Shown: positions 1-8,719 of the stretch, one piece after another | Numbering within the stretch: position 1 is the stretch's first letter | Layout of the letters: each line of letters opens with the position of its first letter | NCBI GenBank assembly: GCA_017465225.1 | Contig: JAFTWQ010000036.1 | Location: 1 to 41,648 of the forward strand | Reading direction: 5' to 3' | DNA length: 41,648 nt | Source of the DNA: Bacteroidales bacterium | GTDB lineage: Bacteria > Bacteroidota > Bacteroidia > Bacteroidales > UBA932 | The notes under the pieces: generated by a model | Database searches by the model: none | What the model saw: the letters and a program-made list of their open reading frames with translations, nothing else | What the model was told of the DNA's origin: nothing | Translations under genes and position numbers: made by a program

Positions 1-1
1 A

Positions 2-1534
2 AAAGATGCTCTCGAGTCTGTGGAAAGTGGAAAGGTCAAGCTCATACCTGACAAATACCGTAATACATATCGCCATTGGATGGAGAATGTACGTGACTGG
101 TGCATCTCCCGTCAGCTCTGGTGGGGACAGCGCATACCTGCATATTATCTTCCTGATGGTCAGGTGGTAGTGGCTTCTACTGAAAGTGAAGCTTTAGCCC
201 TTGCGCAGAAGATTGATGCGAATATCAAGGCTGAAGACCTTCGTCAGGACGAGGATGTACTCGATACATGGTTCTCTTCATGGCTTTGGCCGATTTCCGT
301 CTTTGATACCAATAAGGCAGGTCATCCTGAGGCAGAGCCTAATAAGGATCTTGCATATTATTATCCTACAAATGACCTCGTGACAGGACCGGATATCCTG
401 TTCTTCTGGGTGGCTCGTATGATCATGGCAGGAAACGAGTTCATGAATGACGTACCGTTCCGCAATGTATATCTTACAGGTATCGTACGCGACAAGCTTG
501 GACGCAAGATGTCGAAGACCCTCGGAAACTCACCTGACCCTCTTGATCTTATAGATAAGTACGGTGCAGATGCCGTGCGTCTCGGTATGCTTCTCTGCAG
601 CTCTGCAGGAAACGATATCCTCTATGATGAGTCGCAGATCGAGCAGGGAAGAAACTTCAACAACAAGGTATGGAATGCTTTCAGGCTTGTAACAGGCTGG
701 ACAGTAGATGCTTCCGCTCAGCAGCCTGAGGCTTCTGCAGTAGCAGTGAAGTGGTTTGAAAACAAGCTCAGCCAGGTTGTTGAGACTGTAGAGGATCATT
801 TCTCGAAGTTCCGTATCTCTGATGCCCTTATGGCGATCTACAAGTTCTTCTGGGATGACTTCTGCGCTTGGTATCTCGAGGCTGTAAAGCCTGCTTATGG
901 TGCTGGTATTGATAAGACTACATATGATGCTACGATCGGTTTCTTTGATGCTTTGCTGAAGATGATCCACCCGATCATGCCTTTCATTACAGAGGAGCTC
1001 TGGCAGAATATGGCCGAGCGCCAGCCTGGTGAGACCATCATGAACCAGAGATATCCACAGGCAAAGACATATGATGCAGAATTCATCACTGCTTTTGAGA
1101 TGGCCTGTGAGGCTGTGGCAGGCGTGAGAAATATCCGTCAGAGCAAGAATCTTTCTCCAAGAGAGGCTCTCGAACTCAAGATCAAGGGAGCTTTCCCTGC
1201 GGAGGTCCTTCCTGTCGTAATGAAGCTTGCTAATGTGACTGTGTCGGAGGCTGAAGGAGATATGTCTGCTGCCCAGAGATTCATGGTAAGGACAGTCGAG
1301 ATGTTCGTTCCTCTCACCGGTCTCATCAATGTTGAAGAGGAGGTTGCCAAGCTTGAAGCAGAGCTTGCTTACCAGCAGAAATTCCTCGACAGCGTGCGCA
1401 AGAAGCTCTCCAACGTGCGTTTTGTGGCTAATGCACCGGAGGCTGTAGTCGCTGTAGAGCGTAAAAAGGAGGCAGATTCGCTCTCGAAGATCGAAAGTAT
1501 CACTGCATCTCTCAACGCATTGAAGAATAACTGA
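2..1534 (+). CDS. valS: Valine--tRNA ligase, 3' part (5' end outside window)
   Basis: Class I aminoacyl-tRNA synthetase that charges tRNA-Val. The reading frame is open from base 2, so the gene starts before the window; about 510 C-terminal residues are visible, out of roughly 870 usual for the family. Visible are the WWGQRIPAYY motif, DEDVLDTWFSSWLWP, the KMSKS-loop region (GRKMSKTLGNSPDPLDLI), the anticodon-binding domain, and a C-terminal coiled-coil arm (VEEEVAKLEAEL and on), which is typical of ValRS and absent from IleRS. The final residue of the KMSKS signature is Thr rather than Ser. It heads the plus-strand run; a thioesterase gene follows after 36 bases. The identification is firm. 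Confidence 0.97.
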   Translation, partial: KDALESVESGKVKLIPDKYRNTYRHWMENVRDWCISRQLWWGQRIPAYYLPDGQVVVASTESEALALAQKIDANIKAEDLRQDEDVLDTWFSSWLWPISVFDTNKAGHPEAEPNKDLAYYYPTNDLVTGPDILFFWVARMIMAGNEFMNDVPFRNVYLTGIVRDKLGRKMSKTLGNSPDPLDLIDKYGADAVRLGMLLCSSAGNDILYDESQIEQGRNFNNKVWNAFRLVTGWTVDASAQQPEASAVAVKWFENKLSQVVETVEDHFSKFRISDALMAIYKFFWDDFCAWYLEAVKPAYGAGIDKTTYDATIGFFDALLKMIHPIMPFITEELWQNMAERQPGETIMNQRYPQAKTYDAEFITAFEMACEAVAGVRNIRQSKNLSPREALELKIKGAFPAEVLPVVMKLANVTVSEAEGDMSAAQRFMVRTVEMFVPLTGLINVEEEVAKLEAELAYQQKFLDSVRKKLSNVRFVANAPEAVVAVERKKEADSLSKIESITASLNALKNN

Positions 1535-1570
1535 TAAAACAGACTTGTTCATACCGCTAACATTTTTGTT

Positions 1571-1975
1571 ATGATGCAATCGGAGCTTTTTCTGGACGTC
1601 AGATACTATGAAACTGACCAGATGGGGATAGTCCATCACTCGAATTATGTAAGATATTTCGAGTGTGGACGTACCGATATGCTTAAGAAGGCTGGACTTC
1701 CTATTGAAAAGATTGAGGAAGCAGGTGTCATGCTTCCCGTTGTGTCTGTCGAATGCAGGTATAAGGTGCCGGCAAGATTAGGTGATATCCTTAAGATTGT
1801 CTCGATTATTGATTCATTGCCTTTGGCTAAACTGACCATAAGAAATGAAATCTTCAATCAGGATAATCAGCTAGTGGCAGAAGGAAAGGTTGTGCTTGGG
1901 TTCATTGACGCTGATAGCAGAAGACCGGTAAGATGCCCGAAAATGCTGACGGAATTTTTTGAGAAACATATTTAG
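1571..1975 (+). CDS. YbgC/4-hydroxybenzoyl-CoA thioesterase family acyl-CoA thioesterase
   Basis: Small single hotdog-fold protein of 134 residues. The N-terminal motif YYETDQMGIVHHSNYVRYFE carries the Asp and the HHxNY signature of the 4HBT/YbgC group, in which the Asp is catalytic for hydrolysing short acyl-CoA thioesters. In proteobacteria ybgC sits with tol-pal; here it lies between valS and tatA, so the physiological substrate cannot be inferred from context. The ATG follows valS by 36 bases and the stop is 11 bases before tatA, so co-transcription is likely. It should be cytosolic, as no signal peptide is present. Confidence 0.9.
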   Translation: MMQSELFLDVRYYETDQMGIVHHSNYVRYFECGRTDMLKKAGLPIEKIEEAGVMLPVVSVECRYKVPARLGDILKIVSIIDSLPLAKLTIRNEIFNQDNQLVAEGKVVLGFIDADSRRPVRCPKMLTEFFEKHI

Positions 1976-1986
1976 TTTGAAATATT

Positions 1987-2196
1987 ATGAATGTTATGTA
2001 TTTCCTCCCTTTGACCATCGGAGTATGGGAATGGGTAATTATCGCTCTAGTTGTTCTTCTTTTGTTCGGAGGAAAGAAGATTCCTGAACTTATGCGCGGT
2101 TTGGGAAAAGGCGTGAAGAGCTTCAAGCAGGGAATGAAGGAAGTGGAAGATGATGTAAAAGAAATCAAGAAAGATCTTGAGTCTGAAGATAAATAA
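1987..2196 (+). CDS. tatA: Twin-arginine translocase subunit TatA
   Basis: A 69-residue protein with one N-terminal transmembrane helix ([22 protein letters not shown]), the FGGKKIPEL hinge of TatA/TatE proteins, then an amphipathic helix ([17 protein letters not shown]) and a highly charged acidic/basic tail. TatA oligomers form the size-flexible pathway for folded proteins across the inner membrane. The product starts MNVMYFLPL; the second Met is an alternative start. tatC follows after 10 bases, as expected for a tatAC operon. No tatB is present, which fits the minimal TatAC systems of many Bacteroidota. Confidence 0.95.
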   Translation: MNVMYFLPLTIGVWEWVIIALVVLLLFGGKKIPELMRGLGKGVKSFKQGMKEVEDDVKEIKKDLESEDK

Positions 2197-2206
2197 CATC
2201 AGATAA

Positions 2207-2974
2207 ATGGTTGATACTGAGACAATGACGTTTTGGGACCATCTGGAGGACCTTCGTAAGAGCATTTTCCGTGTAATAGCTGCTTTGGCAGCCACTTCGG
2301 TGATTCTATTCTTCTTCAAGGACTTCCTGTTTGAAGGTCTCATACTGGCTCCTGCCAATCCGGATTTCTTCCTGTACCGGCTGATAGGAGCAGACTTTTC
2401 GTTGTCTCTGGTCAATATCGAAGTAGCCGCACAATTCATGATACATATGAAGGTGACTTTTGTCAGTGCCATCATTCTTTGTTTTCCGTATCTGATATAT
2501 GAATTGTGGCGGTTTGTAGCACCGGCATTATATGAAAATGAAAAGAAGGCCGTGAGAAAAGCCCTGCTCTTTTCTTCTGGTTTGTTTTATATCGGTATTG
2601 TTGTCGCATATTGTGTGATCTTTCCTCTTATGCTCAACTTCTTTGCCGGTTATCAGGTAAGCCCTGATGTTCCGAACACCTTTTCTCTCTCTTCATATAT
2701 ATCGTTGTTCATGTCGATGATGCTGACATTCGGTATTGTATTCGAGTTCCCTACAATAATAGCAGTACTTTCTGCTCTTGGAATTGTCACACGTGAGTCA
2801 TTACGGGGCTTCAGACGTCATGCTATCTGTGTTGTGGTTGTTCTCGCTGCTGTAATAACTCCGTCTGGAGATCCGTTTTCCCTCCTTGTTGTATCGGTTC
2901 CTCTGTATCTGCTGTATGAATTCAGTGTGATCATATGCAGAAAAGAGGAAGTAACAGAAATATCCGAAGAATAG
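2207..2974 (+). CDS. tatC: Sec-independent protein translocase TatC
   Basis: A 255-residue polytopic membrane protein that recognises twin-arginine signal peptides. The N-terminus has the diagnostic TFWDHLEDLRKSIFRV (family HLxELRxR/K), followed by six hydrophobic segments, with YELWRFVAPALYENEKK in the loop after TM2 and a conserved late segment containing ITPSGDPFS. The length matches the family. It lies 10 bases after tatA, and the ABC-F gene begins one base after its stop, so translation of the two is probably coupled. Confidence 0.96.
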   Translation: MVDTETMTFWDHLEDLRKSIFRVIAALAATSVILFFFKDFLFEGLILAPANPDFFLYRLIGADFSLSLVNIEVAAQFMIHMKVTFVSAIILCFPYLIYELWRFVAPALYENEKKAVRKALLFSSGLFYIGIVVAYCVIFPLMLNFFAGYQVSPDVPNTFSLSSYISLFMSMMLTFGIVFEFPTIIAVLSALGIVTRESLRGFRRHAICVVVVLAAVITPSGDPFSLLVVSVPLYLLYEFSVIICRKEEVTEISEE

Positions 2975-2975
2975 C

Positions 2976-4913
2976 ATGATATCAATAAACAGTCTTACGG
3001 TTGCCTATGGTGGCTTTGTCTTGCTGAATGACATCAATTTTCATATCAGCGAGAATGATAAGATCGGCCTTGTGGGAAAGAACGGCGCCGGAAAGTCCAC
3101 GATATTGAAACTGATATGTGGTCTGCAAAGTCCTACAAACGGAAAAGTTGCTGTTCCGAGTGATGTGAAGATCGGCTATCTGCCTCAGATCATGGAGCAT
3201 CATCGGGGACGTAGTGTCATAGACGAGGCCATGACAGCATTTTCCGATATGTTCGAGATGGAGGCCGAGCTGGAGCGTATCACTCAGGAACTTGCTGAAA
3301 GACAGGACTATGAGTCTCAGGCATATCAGGACCTCATCATAAGAATGAATGAGGTAAATGATACATTGGCATATACCCGTTCGGATAATCCTCAGGTTCA
3401 GGCAGAAAGGACATTGCTCGGTCTCGGATTCAGATATGATGAGCTTTCGCGCCCGACTGAAACATTCAGCCAAGGCTGGAACATGCGCATCGAACTCGCA
3501 AAGATTCTTCTTTCCAAGCCTGATGTGCTGCTTCTTGACGAGCCTACGAACCATCTTGACATTGAGTCTATCGAGTGGCTTGAAGGATATCTTAAGGAAT
3601 ATAAGGGATCGCTTGTACTGATTTCCCATGACCGAAAGTTCCTGGATAATGTGACGAACAGGACTGTCGAGATCATGGTCGGCAGGATTCACGATTATAA
3701 GGTTCCATACAGCAAGTACCTGGAACTCAGGAGGGAACGTCTTGAACAGCAGAGGGCGGCATTCGAGAATCAGCAGAGGATGATCGAGAAGACCGAGGAG
3801 TTTATCGAGAAATTCAGGTACAAACCGACCAAGTCCAACCAGGTCCAGTCACGTGTGAAGCAGCTGGAAAAGCTTGAAAGGATCGAGGTCGATATAGAAG
3901 ACAGGTCTGCATTGACCGTCAAGTTCCCGCCGGCTCCTCGCTCTGGCGACATTGCATATAAAGGAGTGGACCTTAAGGTCGGTTATGGTACCAAGGTCGT
4001 ATTCGACGATGCGCAGATTGAAGTCCGAAGGGGAGAGAAGGTCGCTTTCGTCGGAAGAAACGGTGAGGGAAAGACCACCCTTATGCGCGTGATCATGAAC
4101 GAACTTGATCCTATGTCCGGAGACTCGAAGGTAGGATATAATGTGAATATCGGATATTACGCTCAGAATCAGGAAGATATACTTGATAAGGAGGATACCG
4201 TATTCGGTACATTGGATCGTATTGCTGTAGGAGATATCCGTCTGAAACTTAGAGATATTCTAGGTGCATTCCTGTTCAAGGGAGAGGATATTGACAAGAA
4301 GGTGGCTGTTTTGAGTGGTGGAGAGAGGGCTAGACTTGCCATGGCAAAACTGATGCTCAAGCCATATAATCTTCTTGCACTTGACGAGCCGACCAACCAT
4401 ATGGATATCCGTTCGAAGGATATTCTCAAGCAGGCTCTCAAGGCTTATGACGGAACATTAATCATCGTGTCGCATGACCGTGACTTCCTCGACGGACTTG
4501 TTGACAAGCTTTATGAGTTCAGGGATGGAAAAGTGAAGGAGCATCTTGGCGGTGTACAGGAATTCCTTGAGCGCAGGAAGCTGGAGAATCTCAATGAGCT
4601 GGAAAGACATTACAAGCCAGTCGCTGAAGAGAAGCCGGCAGAGGTTGTACAGAAGAAGGAGGAAGCCAAGCAGGAGTATCAGGCGAAGAAGTTTGTATCT
4701 AAAGAAGAGAAGAAGATAAGAAACCGTATCTCATTCTTGGAGAAGAAGATAGAGGAGTATGAAACCAAGATGGCTGAGATTGAATCTGTATTGAGCAATC
4801 CAGGACCTGGCGATGATGTCATCGAGCTTACAAGGGCATATCTCGAGAACAAGAGGGAGCTGGACTATAAGATGGAAGAGTGGAGCGAGCTGAATGAAAA
4901 ATTAGAATCTTGA
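2976..4913 (+). CDS. ABC-F family ATP-binding protein (Uup/EttA-like)
   Basis: A soluble tandem ATPase of 645 residues without membrane segments. The first nucleotide-binding domain has Walker A GKNGAGKST (about residues 35-43), signature FSQGWNMR and Walker B LLLDEPTNHLD. The linker (about 240-310) is charged and coiled, with the KPTKSNQVQSRVKQLEKL segment of ABC-F proteins. The second domain has GRNGEGKTT, LSGGERARLAMAK and LALDEPTNHMD. The C-terminus (about 540-645) is a coiled coil like the Uup tail. ABC-F proteins act on the ribosome (translation rescue or factor function) rather than in transport. The first signature has Gln where LSGGx is common. rlmB follows after 13 bases. Confidence 0.93.
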   Translation: MISINSLTVAYGGFVLLNDINFHISENDKIGLVGKNGAGKSTILKLICGLQSPTNGKVAVPSDVKIGYLPQIMEHHRGRSVIDEAMTAFSDMFEMEAELERITQELAERQDYESQAYQDLIIRMNEVNDTLAYTRSDNPQVQAERTLLGLGFRYDELSRPTETFSQGWNMRIELAKILLSKPDVLLLDEPTNHLDIESIEWLEGYLKEYKGSLVLISHDRKFLDNVTNRTVEIMVGRIHDYKVPYSKYLELRRERLEQQRAAFENQQRMIEKTEEFIEKFRYKPTKSNQVQSRVKQLEKLERIEVDIEDRSALTVKFPPAPRSGDIAYKGVDLKVGYGTKVVFDDAQIEVRRGEKVAFVGRNGEGKTTLMRVIMNELDPMSGDSKVGYNVNIGYYAQNQEDILDKEDTVFGTLDRIAVGDIRLKLRDILGAFLFKGEDIDKKVAVLSGGERARLAMAKLMLKPYNLLALDEPTNHMDIRSKDILKQALKAYDGTLIIVSHDRDFLDGLVDKLYEFRDGKVKEHLGGVQEFLERRKLENLNELERHYKPVAEEKPAEVVQKKEEAKQEYQAKKFVSKEEKKIRNRISFLEKKIEEYETKMAEIESVLSNPGPGDDVIELTRAYLENKRELDYKMEEWSELNEKLES

Positions 4914-4926
4914 TATTTATTGCAAT

Positions 4927-5673
4927 ATGGAAGAAAAGAAAATGCAGTACCTGTTCGGAATGCATCCGGTATTGGAGGCGGTAAAGGCAGGAAAGAAGTT
5001 TGACAAGGTAATGCTTAAGCAAGGTCTTGAAGGTCCCCAGTTCAGGGAGCTTCTCGATCTTCTGAAAGATAATGAGATTCCGTTCCAGTTTGTGCCCGGA
5101 GAGAGGCTCAACAGGGCGGTAAGAGGTGCGCATCAGGGTGTCCTTGCTTATATATCTCAGATAGATTATGTTGATATCGAGCAGCTTGTGAACAATGCTC
5201 TCGGTCGCAGCGAGAATCCATTGCTTGTAATTTTGGATGGTGTCAGTGATGTGCGTAATCTCGGAGCCATCGCCCGTAGCCTGGAATGTGCCGGTGGTCA
5301 TGGTATCATCGTACCGGCAAAGGGTGGAGCTGCTATCAATGCAGATGCTGTCAAGGCATCGGCAGGAGCACTCATGAGAATCGATACCTGCAAGGTGCCG
5401 AATCTTCGTGTAGCGGCATATTATCTGCAGCAGAGCGGCTTCAAGCTCATTGCAGCTACAGAAAAGACAGACAATCTCATATATGATGTGGACATGACCG
5501 GTCCTTGTGCGATAATCATGGGCTCTGAAGGCAAGGGTATTTCCCAGATCATGCTTGATCTTGCTGATGAAAAGGCTGCCATTCCGATGGCAGGAGAAAT
5601 CACATCCCTCAATGTCTCGGTCGCTTCGTCAATCCTTATGTATGAGGCAGTAAGACAAAGAATCACTAAATAA
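4927..5673 (+). CDS. rlmB: 23S rRNA (guanosine-2'-O-)-methyltransferase, TrmH/SpoU family
   Basis: A 248-residue protein with an N-terminal L30e-like SpoU substrate-binding domain (LFGMHPVLEAVKAGK, about residues 8-22) and a C-terminal trefoil-knot SPOUT methyltransferase domain. The SAM-knot motifs are visible: ILDGVSDVRNLGAIARSLEC, IIMGSEGKGIS and LNVSVASSILMYEAVRQ. RlmB methylates G2251 in the peptidyl-transferase centre of 23S rRNA in E. coli; TrmH-family paralogues that modify other sites cannot be excluded. It is co-oriented and closely spaced between the ABC-F ATPase gene and a DUF2807 gene. Confidence 0.9.
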   Translation: MEEKKMQYLFGMHPVLEAVKAGKKFDKVMLKQGLEGPQFRELLDLLKDNEIPFQFVPGERLNRAVRGAHQGVLAYISQIDYVDIEQLVNNALGRSENPLLVILDGVSDVRNLGAIARSLECAGGHGIIVPAKGGAAINADAVKASAGALMRIDTCKVPNLRVAAYYLQQSGFKLIAATEKTDNLIYDVDMTGPCAIIMGSEGKGISQIMLDLADEKAAIPMAGEITSLNVSVASSILMYEAVRQRITK

Positions 5674-5682
5674 CCATAAGAT

Positions 5683-6600
5683 ATGAAAAAGTTGATTTTC
5701 ACTATTGCTTTAGCTGTAATGACGGCTTTTGCAGCCAGTGCACAGGCTAACCTGGTGCAGGTGAATGATTATGAGAGCTTCAATGCTGTGAATATCTCCG
5801 ATAATTTCATAGTGAAGCTGAATGTGGCTCCGAAGTATTCGGTCAAGACCATTGCTGATGAGAGGATTTCCCCATATGTCGTGTGCTATGTCAAGAACGG
5901 CACCTTGTATGTTTCAGTAGACAGAAAGAGCTTCACTCCAGAGATAAAGAAGCAGCTGAAAGTCAAGGGTGCGCCGACTCCTTTACTTGAAGTGGAGGTT
6001 TATTTCCCTTCAATCAAGTCATTGGAACTGAGCGACAATGCTAATCTTCAGATTTGTGATATCATCCGTTCAGAATCTTTCACCTTGGTAGTAAAGGATA
6101 AGGCTAAGGTCAATAAGATCCATCTTGAAGGTGATACTGCAGAAATCAATCTTTCAAAGAATGCCTATGCAAGTGTCGATGCTTCTACATCCAAGACTTT
6201 GTATGTCAAGACAGAAAATTCCTCTCAGGCTATCGTGAACCATTTCGGTAATGCCATCAGCATGGTTTCATCAGGTTCTTCACTGCAGAACGTGACGTCT
6301 GAAGTGGTTACTATGAATGCTGATGTTTCCGGAGGTTCTACAGTTGAAGCCAAAGGTTCTGCATCAAAGCTTCAGGTCAAGGGTTCCGGCACAGCACGTC
6401 TTACAGCGGAAGAGGTTACGGCTGACAATGCGACAATCGAGCAGACCGGTTCTTCAAAGTGCCATGTCAATGTGACCGGCAACATCCTCGTCAACCTTTC
6501 TGGCGGATGTATGCTTACTTTCATGGGCAAACCTACGATCGAGGTTGACAGGATTGTCAATTCGACACTTATCAAGCACGACGATCCGAGAAGAAAGTAA
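5683..6600 (+). CDS. DUF2807 (GIN domain) exported protein
   Basis: A 305-residue exported protein. A clear Sec signal peptide is present (KKLIFTIALAVMTAFAASAQ, cleavage expected after AQA near residue 22). The rest is rich in short beta strands with regular hydrophobic alternation, as in the putative auto-transporter adhesin head GIN/DUF2807 family, which forms right-handed beta-helix-like repeats. It is common in Bacteroidota, and its function is not established. It starts nine bases after rlmB and ends six bases before the dipeptidase start. The final residues are basic (KHDDPRRK) and no membrane anchor is visible, so it should be periplasmic or loosely surface-associated. Confidence 0.85.
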   Translation: MKKLIFTIALAVMTAFAASAQANLVQVNDYESFNAVNISDNFIVKLNVAPKYSVKTIADERISPYVVCYVKNGTLYVSVDRKSFTPEIKKQLKVKGAPTPLLEVEVYFPSIKSLELSDNANLQICDIIRSESFTLVVKDKAKVNKIHLEGDTAEINLSKNAYASVDASTSKTLYVKTENSSQAIVNHFGNAISMVSSGSSLQNVTSEVVTMNADVSGGSTVEAKGSASKLQVKGSGTARLTAEEVTADNATIEQTGSSKCHVNVTGNILVNLSGGCMLTFMGKPTIEVDRIVNSTLIKHDDPRRK

Positions 6601-6606
6601 TTCTTG

Positions 6607-7695
6607 ATGTTTGTCCTTGATTCTCACTGCGATACGCCGTCGCAGATATACAGATTAAGGGATCTTTCCCAGGATAATGGCCATGCGCATGTCGACTTCC
6701 CCAAGTTGAGACGAGGGGGAGTCGATGGCGCATTCTTCGCTCTTTATGTCCCTGCCTCCATGAATGAGGCGGAGGCATTTGCATATGCCGGATCCCTGCT
6801 GGACTGTATCAGATCTACGGTTTCTGCAGATCCGGACATGGCTGTCGTGACTGTGAGTCCCGAACAGGCTCTCATGAATAAGGAAAACGGATTGTTCTCC
6901 ATATTTATTGGTCTCGAAAACGGTTCGGCAATCGGACATTCCATCGGGCTTCTGCAATATTTCCATGACAATGGTGTCAGATACGTCACCTTGTGTCATT
7001 CCGCTGATAATCAGATATGTGATTCCTGCGCCTCCAAAGTGAAGACCTGGGGGGGCTTGAGCCCATTCGGCAGGAAAGTCATTGCAGAAATGAACCGGCT
7101 TGGGATGCTCATAGATGTTTCTCATATTTCGGATGATTCATTCTGGGATGTTCTCAAGCATTCCAAAGCTCCAGTAGCTGCGACCCATTCATGCTGCAGG
7201 GCTCTGGCAGATCATCCGCGCAACATGTCCGATGAGATGATCAAGGCTCTTGCTGATGCTGGCGGTGTAATCCAGATCAATTTCTATCCATTGTTCATAG
7301 ATGAGGATTTTGCCGATGTTCTGCATGCTTCAGGTATTATGGAGAAGGGGGAAGCCATTGAAAGCCAGTTCATCAAGGATCCTTCCGATCCGAAAAAGAG
7401 GGCGGCATGGAATGCCGTGCAGGATGAACTCATGGCCTTGCCTCGTCCATCTTACAGGAGGATCGTTGACCATATAGATCATGCAGTAGCGGTTGCCGGT
7501 ATCGATCATGTCGGCATCGGTTCCGATTTCGATGGCATTGAAGTCACTCCTGATGGACTTGAGGACATTTCCGGTATGCATCTCATCTTTGATGAAATGC
7601 GTCATAGAGGGTACTCAGAGGAGGATATTGAAAAAGTTGCCGGAGGCAATTTCCTGAGACTGCTCAATGATGTTTCTTCATGTTCTGGTGAGTGA
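6607..7695 (+). CDS. M19 family membrane-type dipeptidase
   Basis: Zinc dipeptidase of 362 residues. The N-terminal metal motif is DSHCDTP (HxD), the bridging Glu is expected in IGLENGSAIG, and further signatures are LIDVSHIS, AATHSCCRAL, HVGIGSDFDGI and EKVAGGNFLRLL, all standing in the order of renal dipeptidase homologues. The frame can be extended to a TTG at 6604, but the ATG at 6607 is the sensible start, six bases after the DUF2807 stop. No signal peptide is visible, so a cytosolic or non-classical location is likely. Its 3' end overlaps the convergent EamA gene by 32 bases. Confidence 0.93.
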   Translation: MFVLDSHCDTPSQIYRLRDLSQDNGHAHVDFPKLRRGGVDGAFFALYVPASMNEAEAFAYAGSLLDCIRSTVSADPDMAVVTVSPEQALMNKENGLFSIFIGLENGSAIGHSIGLLQYFHDNGVRYVTLCHSADNQICDSCASKVKTWGGLSPFGRKVIAEMNRLGMLIDVSHISDDSFWDVLKHSKAPVAATHSCCRALADHPRNMSDEMIKALADAGGVIQINFYPLFIDEDFADVLHASGIMEKGEAIESQFIKDPSDPKKRAAWNAVQDELMALPRPSYRRIVDHIDHAVAVAGIDHVGIGSDFDGIEVTPDGLEDISGMHLIFDEMRHRGYSEEDIEKVAGGNFLRLLNDVSSCSGE

Positions 7696-8599
7696 CCACC
7701 ATCAGAACTGCGGCAAGAATCAGTACAATGCCGGCTATACTCTTGAATCCAAGATGCTCATCTAGGAACAGAACACCTAAAATGACGGCTGTCAGAGGCT
7801 GAAGCGCTCCGAGGATCGACGTAAGTGTCGGGCCTATTCTTCTGACGGCCTTTACTCCAGTGAAATTTGATATCATTGTTGACCAGAGGGCCAGCCCGAG
7901 TATGTAGAGCCATAGCTTGCCGTCGTGTACGAGGGTTATGCCTCCGTCGACGATCAGGCCGCCAATGATGAAGTAGACGGCACACATGATCATTATCCAT
8001 GTCGTGAACTTCACAACCTCGATCTTATCGGCTCTTGTCCTCTTCATCAATATGTAATATGCTGCAAATGAGACAGCAGAAATGATGGAGCAGGCGAGTC
8101 CGAGTGCCGTATTTCCTCCTTCTATCTTCAGACCGTCTCCCGAAGCCATAAGATATACGCCGAGTATTGACAATGCTATCGCTGCAAGATTGATCCATGA
8201 CTTCTGTTCTCCATGAACCAGCATCATCCAGAAGACGACTATCACAGGATACATGAAGTTGATTGTGGATGCAATGCCGCTGGCGATGTTTGCATATCCT
8301 ATAAGCAGGGTCACAGAGGTCAGGGCCCTCAATCCGCTGAGCAGAGCAATCTTCCAGGCCTCGTCAAGAGAATTGATGCGGAGTGTCTTTCTCTTGACGG
8401 CGGCGTAGACCATAAGGACTATTGCGGCCAAGGCCCAGCGGTATGAAAGTACATCCGAATTTGATAGTCCGGCAGCAAGAAGACCAATGCTGAAGAGGGG
8501 AGAAAAACCAAATGAAGCCGACGAAATACAAGCGTAGAATATGCCGTTCAAGGTGATTCTCCGCTTCTTTTTTTCGTATTTCTTCAATATATGGCTCAT
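7664..8599 (-). CDS. EamA/DMT family transporter
   Basis: A 311-residue integral membrane protein with about ten hydrophobic helices in two EamA repeats; the second repeat contains the typical LGALQPLTAVILGVLFLDE helix pair. The basic N-terminus (ILKKYEKKKRR) should be cytoplasmic. Drug/metabolite transporters of this type export or exchange amino acids, nucleosides or other small metabolites, and the substrate cannot be read from the sequence. The gene is convergent with the dipeptidase and separated from cinA by 120 bases, so it may be co-transcribed with cinA or have its own promoter. I found no clean TAnnTTTG box in that gap. Confidence 0.92.
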   Translation of the reverse strand: MSHILKKYEKKKRRITLNGIFYACISSASFGFSPLFSIGLLAAGLSNSDVLSYRWALAAIVLMVYAAVKRKTLRINSLDEAWKIALLSGLRALTSVTLLIGYANIASGIASTINFMYPVIVVFWMMLVHGEQKSWINLAAIALSILGVYLMASGDGLKIEGGNTALGLACSIISAVSFAAYYILMKRTRADKIEVVKFTTWIMIMCAVYFIIGGLIVDGGITLVHDGKLWLYILGLALWSTMISNFTGVKAVRRIGPTLTSILGALQPLTAVILGVLFLDEHLGFKSIAGIVLILAAVLMVVTHQNMKKHH

Positions 8600-8719
8600 T
8601 TGCTTTAATGTGTTGTGAATTAATATGTTAGATGCGATTATAAGCCTCCGTTATAATTTACATCATTGAAGTAACAAAAATGTTATAACCCTAAACAAAA
8701 ATGTTTTATTCGTTTACTT

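Noticed and set aside
530-1639. 369-codon open frame on the minus strand opposite valS
   Set aside because: It is antisense to a firmly identified valS and ybgC start, has no domain resemblance and no plausible start context; a shadow frame.
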